DNA from: JAPLSN01 sp964482955
GTDB lineage: Bacteria > Spirochaetota > Spirochaetia > Treponematales > UBA12059
Assembly (NCBI GenBank): GCA_964482955.1
Contig: CAYZZW010000010.1
Span: forward strand, 4,457-68,456
Direction of reading: 5' to 3'
DNA: 64,000 bases
The notes beneath the pieces were generated by a model. That model did no database searches and had not been told where the DNA came from. It was given only the letters and a program-made list of their open reading frames with translations. Below, in pieces: positions 54,474 through 63,498 of this stretch (within the stretch, counting starts at the first letter, position 1; every line of letters begins with the position of its first letter). A program made the position numbers and the translations under genes.

Positions 54474-56788
54474 TGCCCGACGATAAAACCGACGATCCTT
54501 TCGACATGTTCGATTTCCCGGATTTTTCGAGCGACGATTGCTCGTCGAAGCCGCCCGCGTCCGCGCGGAAGTCGGCCGAGGCCGATCCGGGGGCGCTGTC
54601 CCAGTCCGAGATCGACGCGCTGCTCGCCGGCGAGCCGTTCGCCGAACCGGAAAAAAAGCCGGCGACGTCCGACCCGGGGGCGTTGTCCCAGGACGAGATC
54701 GACGAGCTGCTCGGCGGCGCTCCGCGCGCCAAACCGGAACCGGTCGCCCCGAAGCCCGGTTCGGGCGAGCTGTCCCAAGCCGAGATCGACGAACTCCTCG
54801 GCGGCTCGCCGACAAGCGCGCCCGACGCGGACCGCGCGGACGCCTCCGTCGACCCGCTCGACGCCATCGAGCTCCCGAGACCCGGCGTCGAAGTCCTGAG
54901 CCAGGCGGAGATCGACGACCTGCTCGCCGCCATCGCGGCGGGCGAAGCCATGGAGCGCGCCGAGGCGGAAGTCCCGGCCGGCGCCGACGACGCGAACCGC
55001 GCGCCGCTTTTCCCGAAGGATCTCTACGACGACGTGCCGTTTCCGATCGCGCTGCGCTTCTCCGGTCCGTCCGGAGCGGGGTGGGGCGCGGAAGCGCCCG
55101 CGCTCGACGCCGCTCCGCGTCTCGCGGCGTTCAGGGGCCGCCGGGGCGAAGTCGTGATCGGCGGACGAGTCCTCGGGCGAGCGCGGCTCCTGGCCGACGC
55201 GTCTGGCTTGTACGCCGAGCTCGACGATTTGCCGACCGACTTCGCCGAGTTGGCGGAAGCCGGCGCAATCGCGCGCGTCGACGCGTACGCAGGAACGGTC
55301 CAGGCTCCGGACGGGGGGCGTCGCACGCCGGAGCACGGCGAATTCCTGCCTTTGATCGGAAGCGATGTCGCATTCGATTTCGCGGTCAACGGCCGCGTCC
55401 TGTTCCGCGGCGACGCCGATCCGGCCTCGGGAAGATTCCGCGTCGCGGCGCTTGCGGAGCGTGCCGCCCCGGGCGACGAAGCCCGATCCCCGACCCTCCG
55501 CGTCCGCGCGGCTTCGTTCGACGTGCCGGTCCGTACCCTGCTCCGGATCGGAGAGGGGCGGCTCCGCGCGTTCGGTCCCGACGCGCGCGAACCGCTCGTC
55601 GATCTCTTCGACGGGGAAACGCGCGTGACGGGCGGGTGTTTCGCGACCGAAGACGGCGTGGCGGGCATACGAGCGCTCGACGGGCCGAAAGCCGAAGAAG
55701 AGCTCCGCATCAGGCGCGAAGCCCCTGCCGGCCATCCGCGTCGATTCTCTCCGCGTCGAGTCTCGCCGCGTCCGGGCGGCGACGATCCGTTCGCGCCGTT
55801 CGGTCCGGGTGAAGCGGACGCCATCGCCCGGATCCTCCGGTACGACGATCCGCGCGTCGCCTCGCTCGTCCTCGGCGCGCTCGCTCCGGAAACCGCGAAG
55901 CTCGTGTTCGCGCGCCTGCATCCGAGCAACCGGACCGTCGCGCTCGAAGCCCTGCTCGAATCGGGCACGCCGACTCCGGGAGCGGTCTCGTTCGTCGCCT
56001 CGAGCCTCCGCGAACGCCTCGGACACCCGGCCGTCGAAGCGACCGGCGGGATCGCCGGAGCCGAAGATCGGGAATGCGGTCGCGCGGGCTTCCGTTCGAA
56101 CCTGTCGCAGGCTTTGGCCGCCGTCAGCGACGCGGAGCCGACCGTGGAATACCTGTCCTCCGGTATTTCGGCCGAAGGCGACGGCCTGCGGTCGTTCGAC
56201 GCGTATCCGTACGGCGACCGGGTCCTCGTCGCTCCGCCGCGCGACCTGGCTGGCTTCCTGCTCGGCGCGGGCGGCATCGACGAACGACGCCTGACCGCCG
56301 CGCCCGGAACCATCGCCCTGGCGCTCGAAGACGCCGTGGTCGAGGCGGTGACCGACGCCCTGCGCGCGGCCGTTGACGCGACCGGGATCGCCTGCCTGGA
56401 CGAGGCGCGGGCGGATTCCGGCGCTTCGGCCGCGTCCTGCCGTTCCGCGTGCGGCATGCGAGTCGGACTCGCCTGGGGCGGACGGAAGGACTCGTGGTAC
56501 GTGGCGCTCCCTCCGTACCTGTCCCTTCGTTTGGAGGCCGCCGACACGCCGTCGGCAACGAACGCGCGGGCGCCGGGGGCCATGCAAGCGCATGATGTCG
56601 AGGGCGGACCGCGCGCCGGACTCGGAGCGCGATCGCGCTGCCGCACGGTGTTCGGTTTTTCCTGCGGCGCGACGAGCGTTCGGGAATCGGCGGCTTCCGG
56701 CGGTAAAGCCGTGATCCGCCTCGAAGACCGCGCGGCCGACACGGTCGGCTTCCTGCCCGAAGGGCGACCGGACGGAGGCGCCGCATGA
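54473..56788 (+). CDS. protein with four FliM/FliY-type EIDxLL motifs, SpoA-like and FliG/CheC-like segments
   Basis: This 771-residue protein starts at ATG 54473, overlapping the previous stop. LSQxEIDxLL occurs four times: 42-51, 71-80, 100-109 and 142-151, linked by Pro/Ala-rich spacers. This is the CheY-P-binding motif at the N-terminus of FliM and FliY; the fourth copy (VLSQAEIDDLLAAIAAGE) is closest to FliM itself. SpoA-like modules appear at about 190-255, 260-330 and 345-405 (FDVPVRTLLRIGEGRLRAF...). A FliG-middle-like stretch is at 446-517 (ILRYDDPRVASLVLGALAPE). A CheC-like part is at about 575-685, and the tail has SpoA-like hints. No known protein with this order comes to mind. 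Each domain call apart from the motifs is inferred by eye. Confidence 0.7.
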   Translation: MPDDKTDDPFDMFDFPDFSSDDCSSKPPASARKSAEADPGALSQSEIDALLAGEPFAEPEKKPATSDPGALSQDEIDELLGGAPRAKPEPVAPKPGSGELSQAEIDELLGGSPTSAPDADRADASVDPLDAIELPRPGVEVLSQAEIDDLLAAIAAGEAMERAEAEVPAGADDANRAPLFPKDLYDDVPFPIALRFSGPSGAGWGAEAPALDAAPRLAAFRGRRGEVVIGGRVLGRARLLADASGLYAELDDLPTDFAELAEAGAIARVDAYAGTVQAPDGGRRTPEHGEFLPLIGSDVAFDFAVNGRVLFRGDADPASGRFRVAALAERAAPGDEARSPTLRVRAASFDVPVRTLLRIGEGRLRAFGPDAREPLVDLFDGETRVTGGCFATEDGVAGIRALDGPKAEEELRIRREAPAGHPRRFSPRRVSPRPGGDDPFAPFGPGEADAIARILRYDDPRVASLVLGALAPETAKLVFARLHPSNRTVALEALLESGTPTPGAVSFVASSLRERLGHPAVEATGGIAGAEDRECGRAGFRSNLSQALAAVSDAEPTVEYLSSGISAEGDGLRSFDAYPYGDRVLVAPPRDLAGFLLGAGGIDERRLTAAPGTIALALEDAVVEAVTDALRAAVDATGIACLDEARADSGASAASCRSACGMRVGLAWGGRKDSWYVALPPYLSLRLEAADTPSATNARAPGAMQAHDVEGGPRAGLGARSRCRTVFGFSCGATSVRESAASGGKAVIRLEDRAADTVGFLPEGRPDGGAA

Positions 56789-59700
56789 CCGAAGCGATGG
56801 GCGGACGGATCCGCGTGCCGATCGAAGTCCGCTTGCCGCGCGCCGATGGCGGGGCGGGGACTCCGCGCGACGCCGTAGTGTCGGTCGACGACGCGGTCGG
56901 AGCCGTCGGCCGACTCGTGGTCCTCGGGCGCGATTTCGGCGCCGTGCGCGTCGAGCGCGCCGACTCGGGCTCCCTGGTACTCCGCCGCACTGAAGCCGCG
57001 GCCGCCCCGCCGACCCTGCCGCTCGCCTGCGTCGCCGGCGAAGCCTTCGTGGACGCCTCGAAGCCGGAACTCCTTTCGGACGGCGCGCTCGTGCCGCTCG
57101 ACCGGCTGTCGGGCGAGGCGTTCGAGCTCTTCCTCGCGGACACCGCGCTGTGCGAGTGCGAGATCCTCGACGACGGCGAGCGACTGTTCCTGCGCGCGTG
57201 CGCCCTCCACGAACGCGGTCGACGCCGATCGATGGCGCGAACGGGAACGCCCGCGACCTTTCCGGTGTCGGCGGCGCGCGCCGTCCTCGGCCGCTCCGAA
57301 CTCGCCGTCGAGGATCTGCTCAAGCTCGAAACGGGCGCCTTGGTCGAGCTCGACGTCGCGCCCGGCGCTTCCCTCGTTCTGGAGCTGAATGGCGAAGCGC
57401 GCTTCGGCGCCCTTCTCGTAGAGGTCGACGGCACGAGAGCCGCCCGCATCGGAGGATACGTTCGGCGGAGCGATGATGCCCGCGCGGACGGCCAGCCACA
57501 TGCCGACGGGACGATGACGCGCTCAGGGTCGCCGGATCCCCTGACGCCCCGGCCGCCGCAAGCCGGGCTCGAGTTCGACGAAGCCGACTGGCCGGAGCTC
57601 GCGCGGCTGCTCTCCGGCGATTGGAAAAAATGGGCGGTCCTCGCGTTCGGTTCGTTCGCCGCGCCGACGAAAGCCGGCGTGGCGGCCGCCATGAAGCCGG
57701 ACGCTGCGGCCGAACTCGCGCGAGCCGCCGATCGTCTGTCGTTCGCGGACGAGGCGGCGGTCGATGCCGTCGCGGATGGCCTGCGGAAAGCGCTTCGCGC
57801 GGAACGTGGCCGTGCAGACGGACGCGTGTCTGGGTTCGCGCGGGCGCGCGAACTCGTCGATTCGATCGGGCTGGAGTACCGGTCCGAACTCGTTTCGCGC
57901 TGGAAGAAGCTCGCCGACGAAGCCCTCCGCGCCAAGGATTACCTCTCCGCCCTCGGACAGGTCGAACGCGCGCTCGCCCTCGACCCGCGCGATGTCGACG
58001 GGTTCGCGCGAAAGGGCTCGATCCTGATCGCCATGAGGGACTACCGCGGCGCCGCCGACGCGTGCGAAGCCGCGATCGGACTCGATCCCTGGCACGTTCG
58101 CGCGCGGCTCGGCCTCGGCGTCGCGTACGCCGCCCTCGGCCGCGTCGAGGAAGCTCGGACGGCGCTGCTTTTCGCATCCGACCTCGATCCGGGAAATCCC
58201 GCGACCTGGCGCGCGTTGGCCGAACTCGAGCGCCGGGACGGTTCGCCGCGGGCCGCCCGGGAATGCGCCGCCGCCCTCGCGCGTCTGGAAATGCTCGACG
58301 TCGCGTTCCTCGATCCGGACAACCTGCCGCTGACGGTCACGGGCTCCGCGCGACACGCCGTCCTCCGGGCACTCGGTTCGCTCGAGTTGAATCCGCGGAG
58401 TTTCGTCGCGTGGACCGGACTCGCGCGGGAGCTCGGCGGGCGGGGGCTCGCCGCCGAAGCTCGCGCCTGCCTCGATCGCGCGCTCGCGCTGGCGCCGGAC
58501 TACCCGCCGGCGCGCACCCTGCTCGAAACGTCGGCGTCGGCCGCCGCGTCGGCGAGCGCGCTCAAGGCAGCCCGCGACGCCCTCGATTCCATCACCGAGT
58601 CGGGCGCGCGCGAAGCCCGTTTCGACGTCAATCGCTGGTACCGTCATCTGTTCGTCGATTACCGGGAACGCGACCCCGGCCGCTTCGATTGCTTGCGGTT
58701 TTTCGACGCCGACGCCGCGTTCATCGACCTGTCGATACGCGACATCGCCCTCGAGCTGGCGCGCTGCCACGTCGTCGCGCGGCTCCGGGGCTTTCGCGGG
58801 CTCCGCGCGCGCGTCGACGCGGCCCCGTGCGGCTTCATGCGTAAACTGCTCCGGCTCATGCTCTTCGGCGCGGAGCCAAGTGATTTCGAGCGGGCGGCGC
58901 TGTTGCTCCGCGACGGGCTCCTCGCGCAAGCCGACGGCGCGCGCGACCTGTTCCGCGAACTGCTCGAGCGGCGCGCGCCGGACGGGCGGGCGGGCGGCGC
59001 GGGAGACGAAGCGGCGCGACTCCTCGTCGGGGCGAGCGCGTTGCCCGATCCCGTCAAGGCGGCGTTCTTCGACGCGATCGGCCGGGCGGACTCCGGCGGC
59101 GATGATCCTTTCGCGATGTCGGGTATCCCTCCCGCCGCGTCGGCCGCGGAGCGGCGGAGTCACCTCGACGCCGTCTTCGCGGCGAAGCGGCGCGAACTCG
59201 AAGCGTCGTACGACGTCGTCATCAGGGCATACAGGCGCATCCTCGAAGGGGAGCCCTGGCCTCGCTTCGCCGAGGAGCTTCTCGTGATCGCGGGACTCGT
59301 CTTCGACGACGGCTTCCGGGCGGAGCTCGACGCCCTCTCCGCGTCGATGGCTGAAGAGGTCGAACGGACCGATTCCGGCATCGCTTCCGTACGCGCGTCC
59401 GGATTCCCGGGAGCGGGCATCGCGGTTTTCCTTTTCGATACCTCCTGCCGCGAAAGAATCAGGCTGGATGACCAAGGGCGTTTCCCGCTGCGCGAGCGCG
59501 ACCTGATCCGGAACGTCATGGGAGGGCAGACGCTCGCGCGAAAGAAGGACGGAGCCGATTCCGCCGCGTTCGCGCGCCTCGCCGGAATCGGAACGCGGCT
59601 CGGCGAAAACGGCTCGACGATCGAAGCGGCGCGCGCCGGCGCCATCCGAGTCGATATGGACGCCATCGGTGTGGCCGACAAGCTCCGGATCGACGGCAAC

Positions 59701-60528
59701 CTCGGGCCCGACACGGGAAACGTGATGTTCGTCGGAAAGCTGCTCGTCGTCGAAGGCGACGTCATGGATGGCTACTCGGTGTCGTGTTCGGGGGATGTCG
59801 TCGTGCGCGGCAGCGTCAGGAAAGCCTGGATCCGCGCGCGGGGCGACGTGGTCATAGATGGTTCCGTGTTCGCCGGAGCGAACGTCGAGGCGCGCGGCAT
59901 TTCGGTGTCCGCGGTCCGCGGCGCGACGCTCGTCGCCTCCGGGAACGTCGTCGTCGCCCACGAGATCCTCGATGCCGACGTGGCCGCCGACGGCACGGTC
60001 GTCGTGACGGGCGAACGCGGCAGGATCGTCGGCGGACGGACCCGCGCTCGCTCGGGCGTGGAGGCGGCGCAGATCGGCAACGCCCTCGGCGCGGACACCG
60101 CCATCGAAACCGGGCTGCCGCCGCGGCTCGTTTCGGATTACGAAACGCTCGCCGGATCGCGGCGCGAACTGTCGGAACGGATCGGAGAAATGGAACGCGC
60201 GATGGCGGCTCCCGGCGTCGGCGCCGAAGTCAAGGAAACGCTCGACCGCCGCTTGCGATCGGCGCGCGACGACCTCGTCCGATACGATGAAGAATCAAAG
60301 CGGCTCGCCGGCGATCTCAGGAAGGCGAACGATCCGGCCGCGACGGTTACGGCCCGCGACGTCTTGCATCCGGATACCAGGATCAGGTTGGGCGTGGACG
60401 GCCATGAAAGTGTCAGACGGACGATCGAAGGCGGGACGATGTCGTACGACGCCGCGACCGGCATAATTACGTTGAAAGCGCCCAGCCGGGCGAAAAGCGC
60501 GAGAGGTGAGCATGAAGACGATCGCTGA
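56785..60528 (+). CDS. FapA (DUF342) protein fused to two SpoA-like domains, a FliG-like segment and TPRs
   Basis: The 1247-residue protein has two SpoA-like domains (about 77-138, GALVPLDRLSGEAFELFLAD; about 158-222, VLGRSELAVEDLLKLETGAL), as in FliN/FliM. A FliG-middle-like segment (266-337, GDWKKWAVLAFGSFAAP) and TPRs (374 to about 600) follow. A region near 640-720 (DIALELARCHVVARLRGFRGLRARVD) faintly recalls the MotA loop. The FapA beta-solenoid is clear at about 940-1110 (GNVMFVGKLLVVEGDV, GDVVIDGSVFAGANVEARG), followed by a coiled coil (1118-1185) and the FapA-type tail. FapA is a flagellar-assembly protein in Vibrio. Start shares ATGA with gene 2 stop. Confidence 0.72.
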   Translation: MTEAMGGRIRVPIEVRLPRADGGAGTPRDAVVSVDDAVGAVGRLVVLGRDFGAVRVERADSGSLVLRRTEAAAAPPTLPLACVAGEAFVDASKPELLSDGALVPLDRLSGEAFELFLADTALCECEILDDGERLFLRACALHERGRRRSMARTGTPATFPVSAARAVLGRSELAVEDLLKLETGALVELDVAPGASLVLELNGEARFGALLVEVDGTRAARIGGYVRRSDDARADGQPHADGTMTRSGSPDPLTPRPPQAGLEFDEADWPELARLLSGDWKKWAVLAFGSFAAPTKAGVAAAMKPDAAAELARAADRLSFADEAAVDAVADGLRKALRAERGRADGRVSGFARARELVDSIGLEYRSELVSRWKKLADEALRAKDYLSALGQVERALALDPRDVDGFARKGSILIAMRDYRGAADACEAAIGLDPWHVRARLGLGVAYAALGRVEEARTALLFASDLDPGNPATWRALAELERRDGSPRAARECAAALARLEMLDVAFLDPDNLPLTVTGSARHAVLRALGSLELNPRSFVAWTGLARELGGRGLAAEARACLDRALALAPDYPPARTLLETSASAAASASALKAARDALDSITESGAREARFDVNRWYRHLFVDYRERDPGRFDCLRFFDADAAFIDLSIRDIALELARCHVVARLRGFRGLRARVDAAPCGFMRKLLRLMLFGAEPSDFERAALLLRDGLLAQADGARDLFRELLERRAPDGRAGGAGDEAARLLVGASALPDPVKAAFFDAIGRADSGGDDPFAMSGIPPAASAAERRSHLDAVFAAKRRELEASYDVVIRAYRRILEGEPWPRFAEELLVIAGLVFDDGFRAELDALSASMAEEVERTDSGIASVRASGFPGAGIAVFLFDTSCRERIRLDDQGRFPLRERDLIRNVMGGQTLARKKDGADSAAFARLAGIGTRLGENGSTIEAARAGAIRVDMDAIGVADKLRIDGNLGPDTGNVMFVGKLLVVEGDVMDGYSVSCSGDVVVRGSVRKAWIRARGDVVIDGSVFAGANVEARGISVSAVRGATLVASGNVVVAHEILDADVAADGTVVVTGERGRIVGGRTRARSGVEAAQIGNALGADTAIETGLPPRLVSDYETLAGSRRELSERIGEMERAMAAPGVGAEVKETLDRRLRSARDDLVRYDEESKRLAGDLRKANDPAATVTARDVLHPDTRIRLGVDGHESVRRTIEGGTMSYDAATGIITLKAPSRAKSARGEHEDDR

Positions 60529-61192
60529 TTTTTCCGGCATCCTGGACAAGGACGGACGCTTCGTCTCCGTCGATCCGGCCACGACCATCCTCGACCTGAT
60601 CGCCTGTTCGGAAAGGGCGCGGCGGGAAGGGATACTGGCCCTGGAGAGCGATGTCGCGTCGCTGCCGACCGAGTACGAACGCTGGCTGTTCCGTTTGGTG
60701 CTCGATGGAGTCGATCCCGGAATCGTGTCGGAACACGCCGCCAACGTGCGGAAGCTCCTACTCGAAACGCTCGCGAACATCCACGAAACGATCCTGTTCA
60801 TCGCTTTCGCGTCCGATACGGCGAACCGCGACGAACGCGTCGCGTATCACATGGCCGCGAAAGGATTGCCCGAATCGTTCCGGTCGGTGCTGACGGACAT
60901 GGAGGATTTCGTTGCCAAGCCGGGACCGGGGGCCGCGTCGTCGGCGGTGCCGAAGGGCTTGGACTCGTACGTCGGGATCATGGCCTCGGCCGTCCCCGCG
61001 GACGAAAAACGCGCGCTCGTCGAGAGGCTGCTCGATACCTGGCATCGTCGCGCCGGAACCTACTACGATCTCGTCGCGCGGGGCATGAAGGGAATACAGT
61101 CGGGCGACAACCCCTACATCCTCACCGACGGTCTCTTCTCCCTGGTCGACATCGATACCATAAGCGCCGTCCGCTCCCGCCTCGAGAAATAG
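60512..61192 (+). CDS. soluble MotA-cytoplasmic-loop-like protein
   Basis: The 226-residue protein has no membrane segment. Residues about 26-80 (ILDLIACSERARREGILALESDV...YERWLFRLVLDGVDPGIVSE) closely follow the pattern of the MotA cytoplasmic loop, which touches FliG in the flagellar motor; ARREGILALE (36-45) and VLDGVDPGIV (63-72) are the key stretches. The remainder is helical and unassigned. The ATG at 60512 has GAGAGG 5 nt upstream and overlaps the previous gene by 17 nt; GTG 60506 is an alternative start. It is the last gene of the operon. Confidence 0.6.
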   Translation: MKTIADFSGILDKDGRFVSVDPATTILDLIACSERARREGILALESDVASLPTEYERWLFRLVLDGVDPGIVSEHAANVRKLLLETLANIHETILFIAFASDTANRDERVAYHMAAKGLPESFRSVLTDMEDFVAKPGPGAASSAVPKGLDSYVGIMASAVPADEKRALVERLLDTWHRRAGTYYDLVARGMKGIQSGDNPYILTDGLFSLVDIDTISAVRSRLEK

Positions 61193-61206
61193 CGCAATGG
61201 AGATAC

Positions 61207-61324
61207 GCCACTGAGGCACGGAGGCGCGGAGAAAAAGTAAAAGGTGATGAAGTTCGATCATGATATGCCGAACTTCTATTTCCTTAGCTCTCTCTTCCCC
61301 TCCGTGCCCCCGTGTCTCTGTGGC
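61207..61324. repeat. CCACGGAG-type inverted-end repeat element
   Basis: GCCACTGAGGCACGGAGGCGCGGAG (61207-61231) and CTCCGTGCCCCCGTGTCTCTGTGGC (61300-61324) are nearly reverse complements. The element fills the gap between convergent genes, where a folded RNA could terminate both transcripts. Confidence 0.75.
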
Positions 61325-61340
61325 AAAAAATAATTGATGT

Positions 61341-62381
61341 TTACTGCCCGGCGAGTTTTTGGGCGCCGTAGACCTTCAGGAGCTCGTTGATGTCGGTGGT
61401 CTTCACGTCGAGGCCGCCGGAGTCGCCGAAGGGGAGGAGGAAGATCTTCTTGCCCTGGAGCGCCTGCGCGATCTTCATCTTCACCATCGTGTCGCCGCCG
61501 GAGCTGTTCACGGCCTGCACGAGCTTTTCGACGCCCTTCGCCTCCGCCAGTCCCTCCGCCTCGATGGCCTTCGCGATCTTCGACTGCTGTTCGAAATAGG
61601 CGTCCGCGGCGATGCGGTTCTTCCCGTACTCGCCGTCGATGTCCGCCACCATCTTGTTCACCTCACCCTGCGCCGCCTCGAGCCGCTGGTTGTACTCCTC
61701 CACGATGGCGTTCGCCTCGCTCTTGAATCGCTCGGCCACCTGGTCCGCGATCTTCTTGTCCTCGATGGCCTTCTGGTACGCCTCGTTGAAGCGGTAGTCC
61801 TTGGGCAGCACGCTCTCCACGATGATGCCGTACGGATTCAGGATCTCGTTGAGCTTCGTCTTCGAGTATTCGGATTTCTGCGTGCGCTTGTCGGCGTTGT
61901 AGAAGTCCTCGGTGGTGAGCTCGCCGAAGAGGTCGCGCGTGAGGTTGCGCGCGAGCGGCCGCACGAGGTTTTCCTCGATGTCCTTGTTGTCGTCAGCGAT
62001 GTTGACGAGAAGGTAGGGCGCCTTCTTCGGGTCGATGCGGTAGGCGATGATCACGTCGAGGCTGATGTCGTTGCCGTCGATCGTCTTGAAGAGGAGGTCG
62101 TCGCGGCTCGAGCGGTTGCCGCCCTCCTGGGTGTAGGTCATCTCGATGTTCTGGAGTTTCGTGTCGAACACGTGCCACTCGTTGATGATGCGCGGGAAGA
62201 AGTAGGTCGCGCCGGGGGCGTACACGTCCTGGACGACGCCGGACTTCTCGAAGGGCGACCACTTGATGACGCGGACGCCGACTTCGGTGGGCTTCGTCTG
62301 GTGTGGCGCGATGACCACGAGGAGGAGGACCGCGAGCACGGCGACCGCGGCGATGATGATGACTTTGACGTTCGGTTTCAT
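61341..62381 (-). CDS. SPFH/band-7 protein, second gene of pair
   Basis: The 346-residue protein has an N-terminal membrane helix (VIIIAAVAVLAVLLLVVIAP), a band-7 domain (about 30-230, GVRVIKWSPFEKSGVVQDVYAPGATYFFPRIINEWHVFD, ISLDVIIAYRIDPKKAPYLLVN) and a long coiled coil (about 205-300, KKIADQVAERFKSEANAIVEEYNQRLEAAQGEV). It ends in a short hydrophobic tail. SPFH proteins form ring scaffolds, like HflK/HflC around FtsH or flotillins. GAGGGAGG precedes the ATG; it is 11 nt after its partner, so the pair is likely hetero-oligomeric. Confidence 0.88.
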   Translation of the reverse strand: MKPNVKVIIIAAVAVLAVLLLVVIAPHQTKPTEVGVRVIKWSPFEKSGVVQDVYAPGATYFFPRIINEWHVFDTKLQNIEMTYTQEGGNRSSRDDLLFKTIDGNDISLDVIIAYRIDPKKAPYLLVNIADDNKDIEENLVRPLARNLTRDLFGELTTEDFYNADKRTQKSEYSKTKLNEILNPYGIIVESVLPKDYRFNEAYQKAIEDKKIADQVAERFKSEANAIVEEYNQRLEAAQGEVNKMVADIDGEYGKNRIAADAYFEQQSKIAKAIEAEGLAEAKGVEKLVQAVNSSGGDTMVKMKIAQALQGKKIFLLPFGDSGGLDVKTTDINELLKVYGAQKLAGQ

Positions 62382-62392
62382 CGTTTCCTCCC

Positions 62393-63448
62393 TCACTTCA
62401 CGCCGAAGAGCTGGAGCGACTTGTCCAGGTCCAGCGGGTTGATGCCGTTCTTGCCGCTCGAGGGCAGCATGATGAGCTCGAGCCCCTCGTACACCTTGGC
62501 CATCTCGAGGCCGACGAGCTTGTCCGCGCCGGCGCGCTGGTACGCGAGGTTCACGAGCTCGGTCTTCCGCGCCTCCGCGAGCTTCACGAGCACGTCGGCC
62601 TGCGCGCGTTTCGTGCGCGTGTACAGGTCCATGTCCGCGCGCTTCATCACGACGTACGCGTTGCCTTCCTCGAGCTTGATCTTGAGCTTCGCCTCGCCCT
62701 CCTGCCGGACCTTGGAGACGATGGCTTCCTCCGCGGACGCCTTGGCCTTGGACTGGTTCGTGAAGACGAGCTGGTCCTTGAGCTTCTTCTCCTCGATGTT
62801 CTTCTGGATCTCCTCCGAGTAGGCGAAGTAGCGCACGAGGACGTTGTCCACGAGGATCCCCATGGGATTGAGCTCGGCGTTGAGGAGCCCTTTCGCCTTG
62901 TCCGCCTTGCTCACGCGGAGGGGGCTGTTGAAGAATTCCTCCGTCGTGAGCTCGCCGAGGGCTTCCTTCAGTTTCGATTCGGCCTTGGGGATGATGCCGT
63001 TCGTCTCGTAGAGCTTGCCCGGCCCGATCGTCGTGATCGTCTTGTACGGGTCGGCGATGCGATAGAGGATGCTCACGTCCACGTCGACGTAGAAGCCGTC
63101 GGAGGTCTGGATGTGGGCGGCCTTCACGCGGCGCGCGTTGCTCGACGCCGATTCCGTGTAGTTGTTGAGCTCGAAAACCTGCAGGTTCCGGGGGAACTTG
63201 TGCATCACCTCGACGCCGAAGGGCATCATGAAGTGGTAGCCGGTCTCGTAAATCTTCGGCAGGAGGCCGGTCTTCACGCCGACGTTCACCTGCTTGATGC
63301 CGTATTCGTACGGCGCCACGTACACGACGAACATCTTCACGAGAAAGATCGAAATGACGAGCACTACGACCGTCAGGACGACGCCCGTGCGCGTCTTCGG
63401 CGGAATCGCGGCGACCGCGTTTCCGACCAGGTTTTTCAGTTTGCCCAT
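62393..63448 (-). CDS. SPFH/band-7 protein, first gene of pair
   Basis: The 351-residue protein has one N-terminal membrane helix (TGVVLTVVVLVISIFLVKMFVVYVAP), the band-7 domain (YEYGIKQVNVGVKTGLLPKIYETGYHFMMPFGVEVMHKFPRNLQVFEL, YVDVDVSILYRIADPYKTIT) and a long C-terminal coiled coil with SKAKASAEEAIVSKVRQEGEAKLKIKLEEG. It is the promoter-proximal member of a paralogous pair. It may form a large membrane-bound ring. ATG 63448 has AAGGAG; the longer frame adds an unlikely basic stretch. Confidence 0.88.
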   Translation of the reverse strand: MGKLKNLVGNAVAAIPPKTRTGVVLTVVVLVISIFLVKMFVVYVAPYEYGIKQVNVGVKTGLLPKIYETGYHFMMPFGVEVMHKFPRNLQVFELNNYTESASSNARRVKAAHIQTSDGFYVDVDVSILYRIADPYKTITTIGPGKLYETNGIIPKAESKLKEALGELTTEEFFNSPLRVSKADKAKGLLNAELNPMGILVDNVLVRYFAYSEEIQKNIEEKKLKDQLVFTNQSKAKASAEEAIVSKVRQEGEAKLKIKLEEGNAYVVMKRADMDLYTRTKRAQADVLVKLAEARKTELVNLAYQRAGADKLVGLEMAKVYEGLELIMLPSSGKNGINPLDLDKSLQLFGVK

Positions 63449-63498
63449 GGTGGCTCCTTGGGCGCGGCCCCGAACCAAGCCGCGGCCGCGTCACCGAA

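Noticed and set aside
60506..60511. GTG start for the MotA-loop-like gene
   Set aside because: ATG 60512 has the better-placed GAGAGG site; GTG 60506 would lie inside it.
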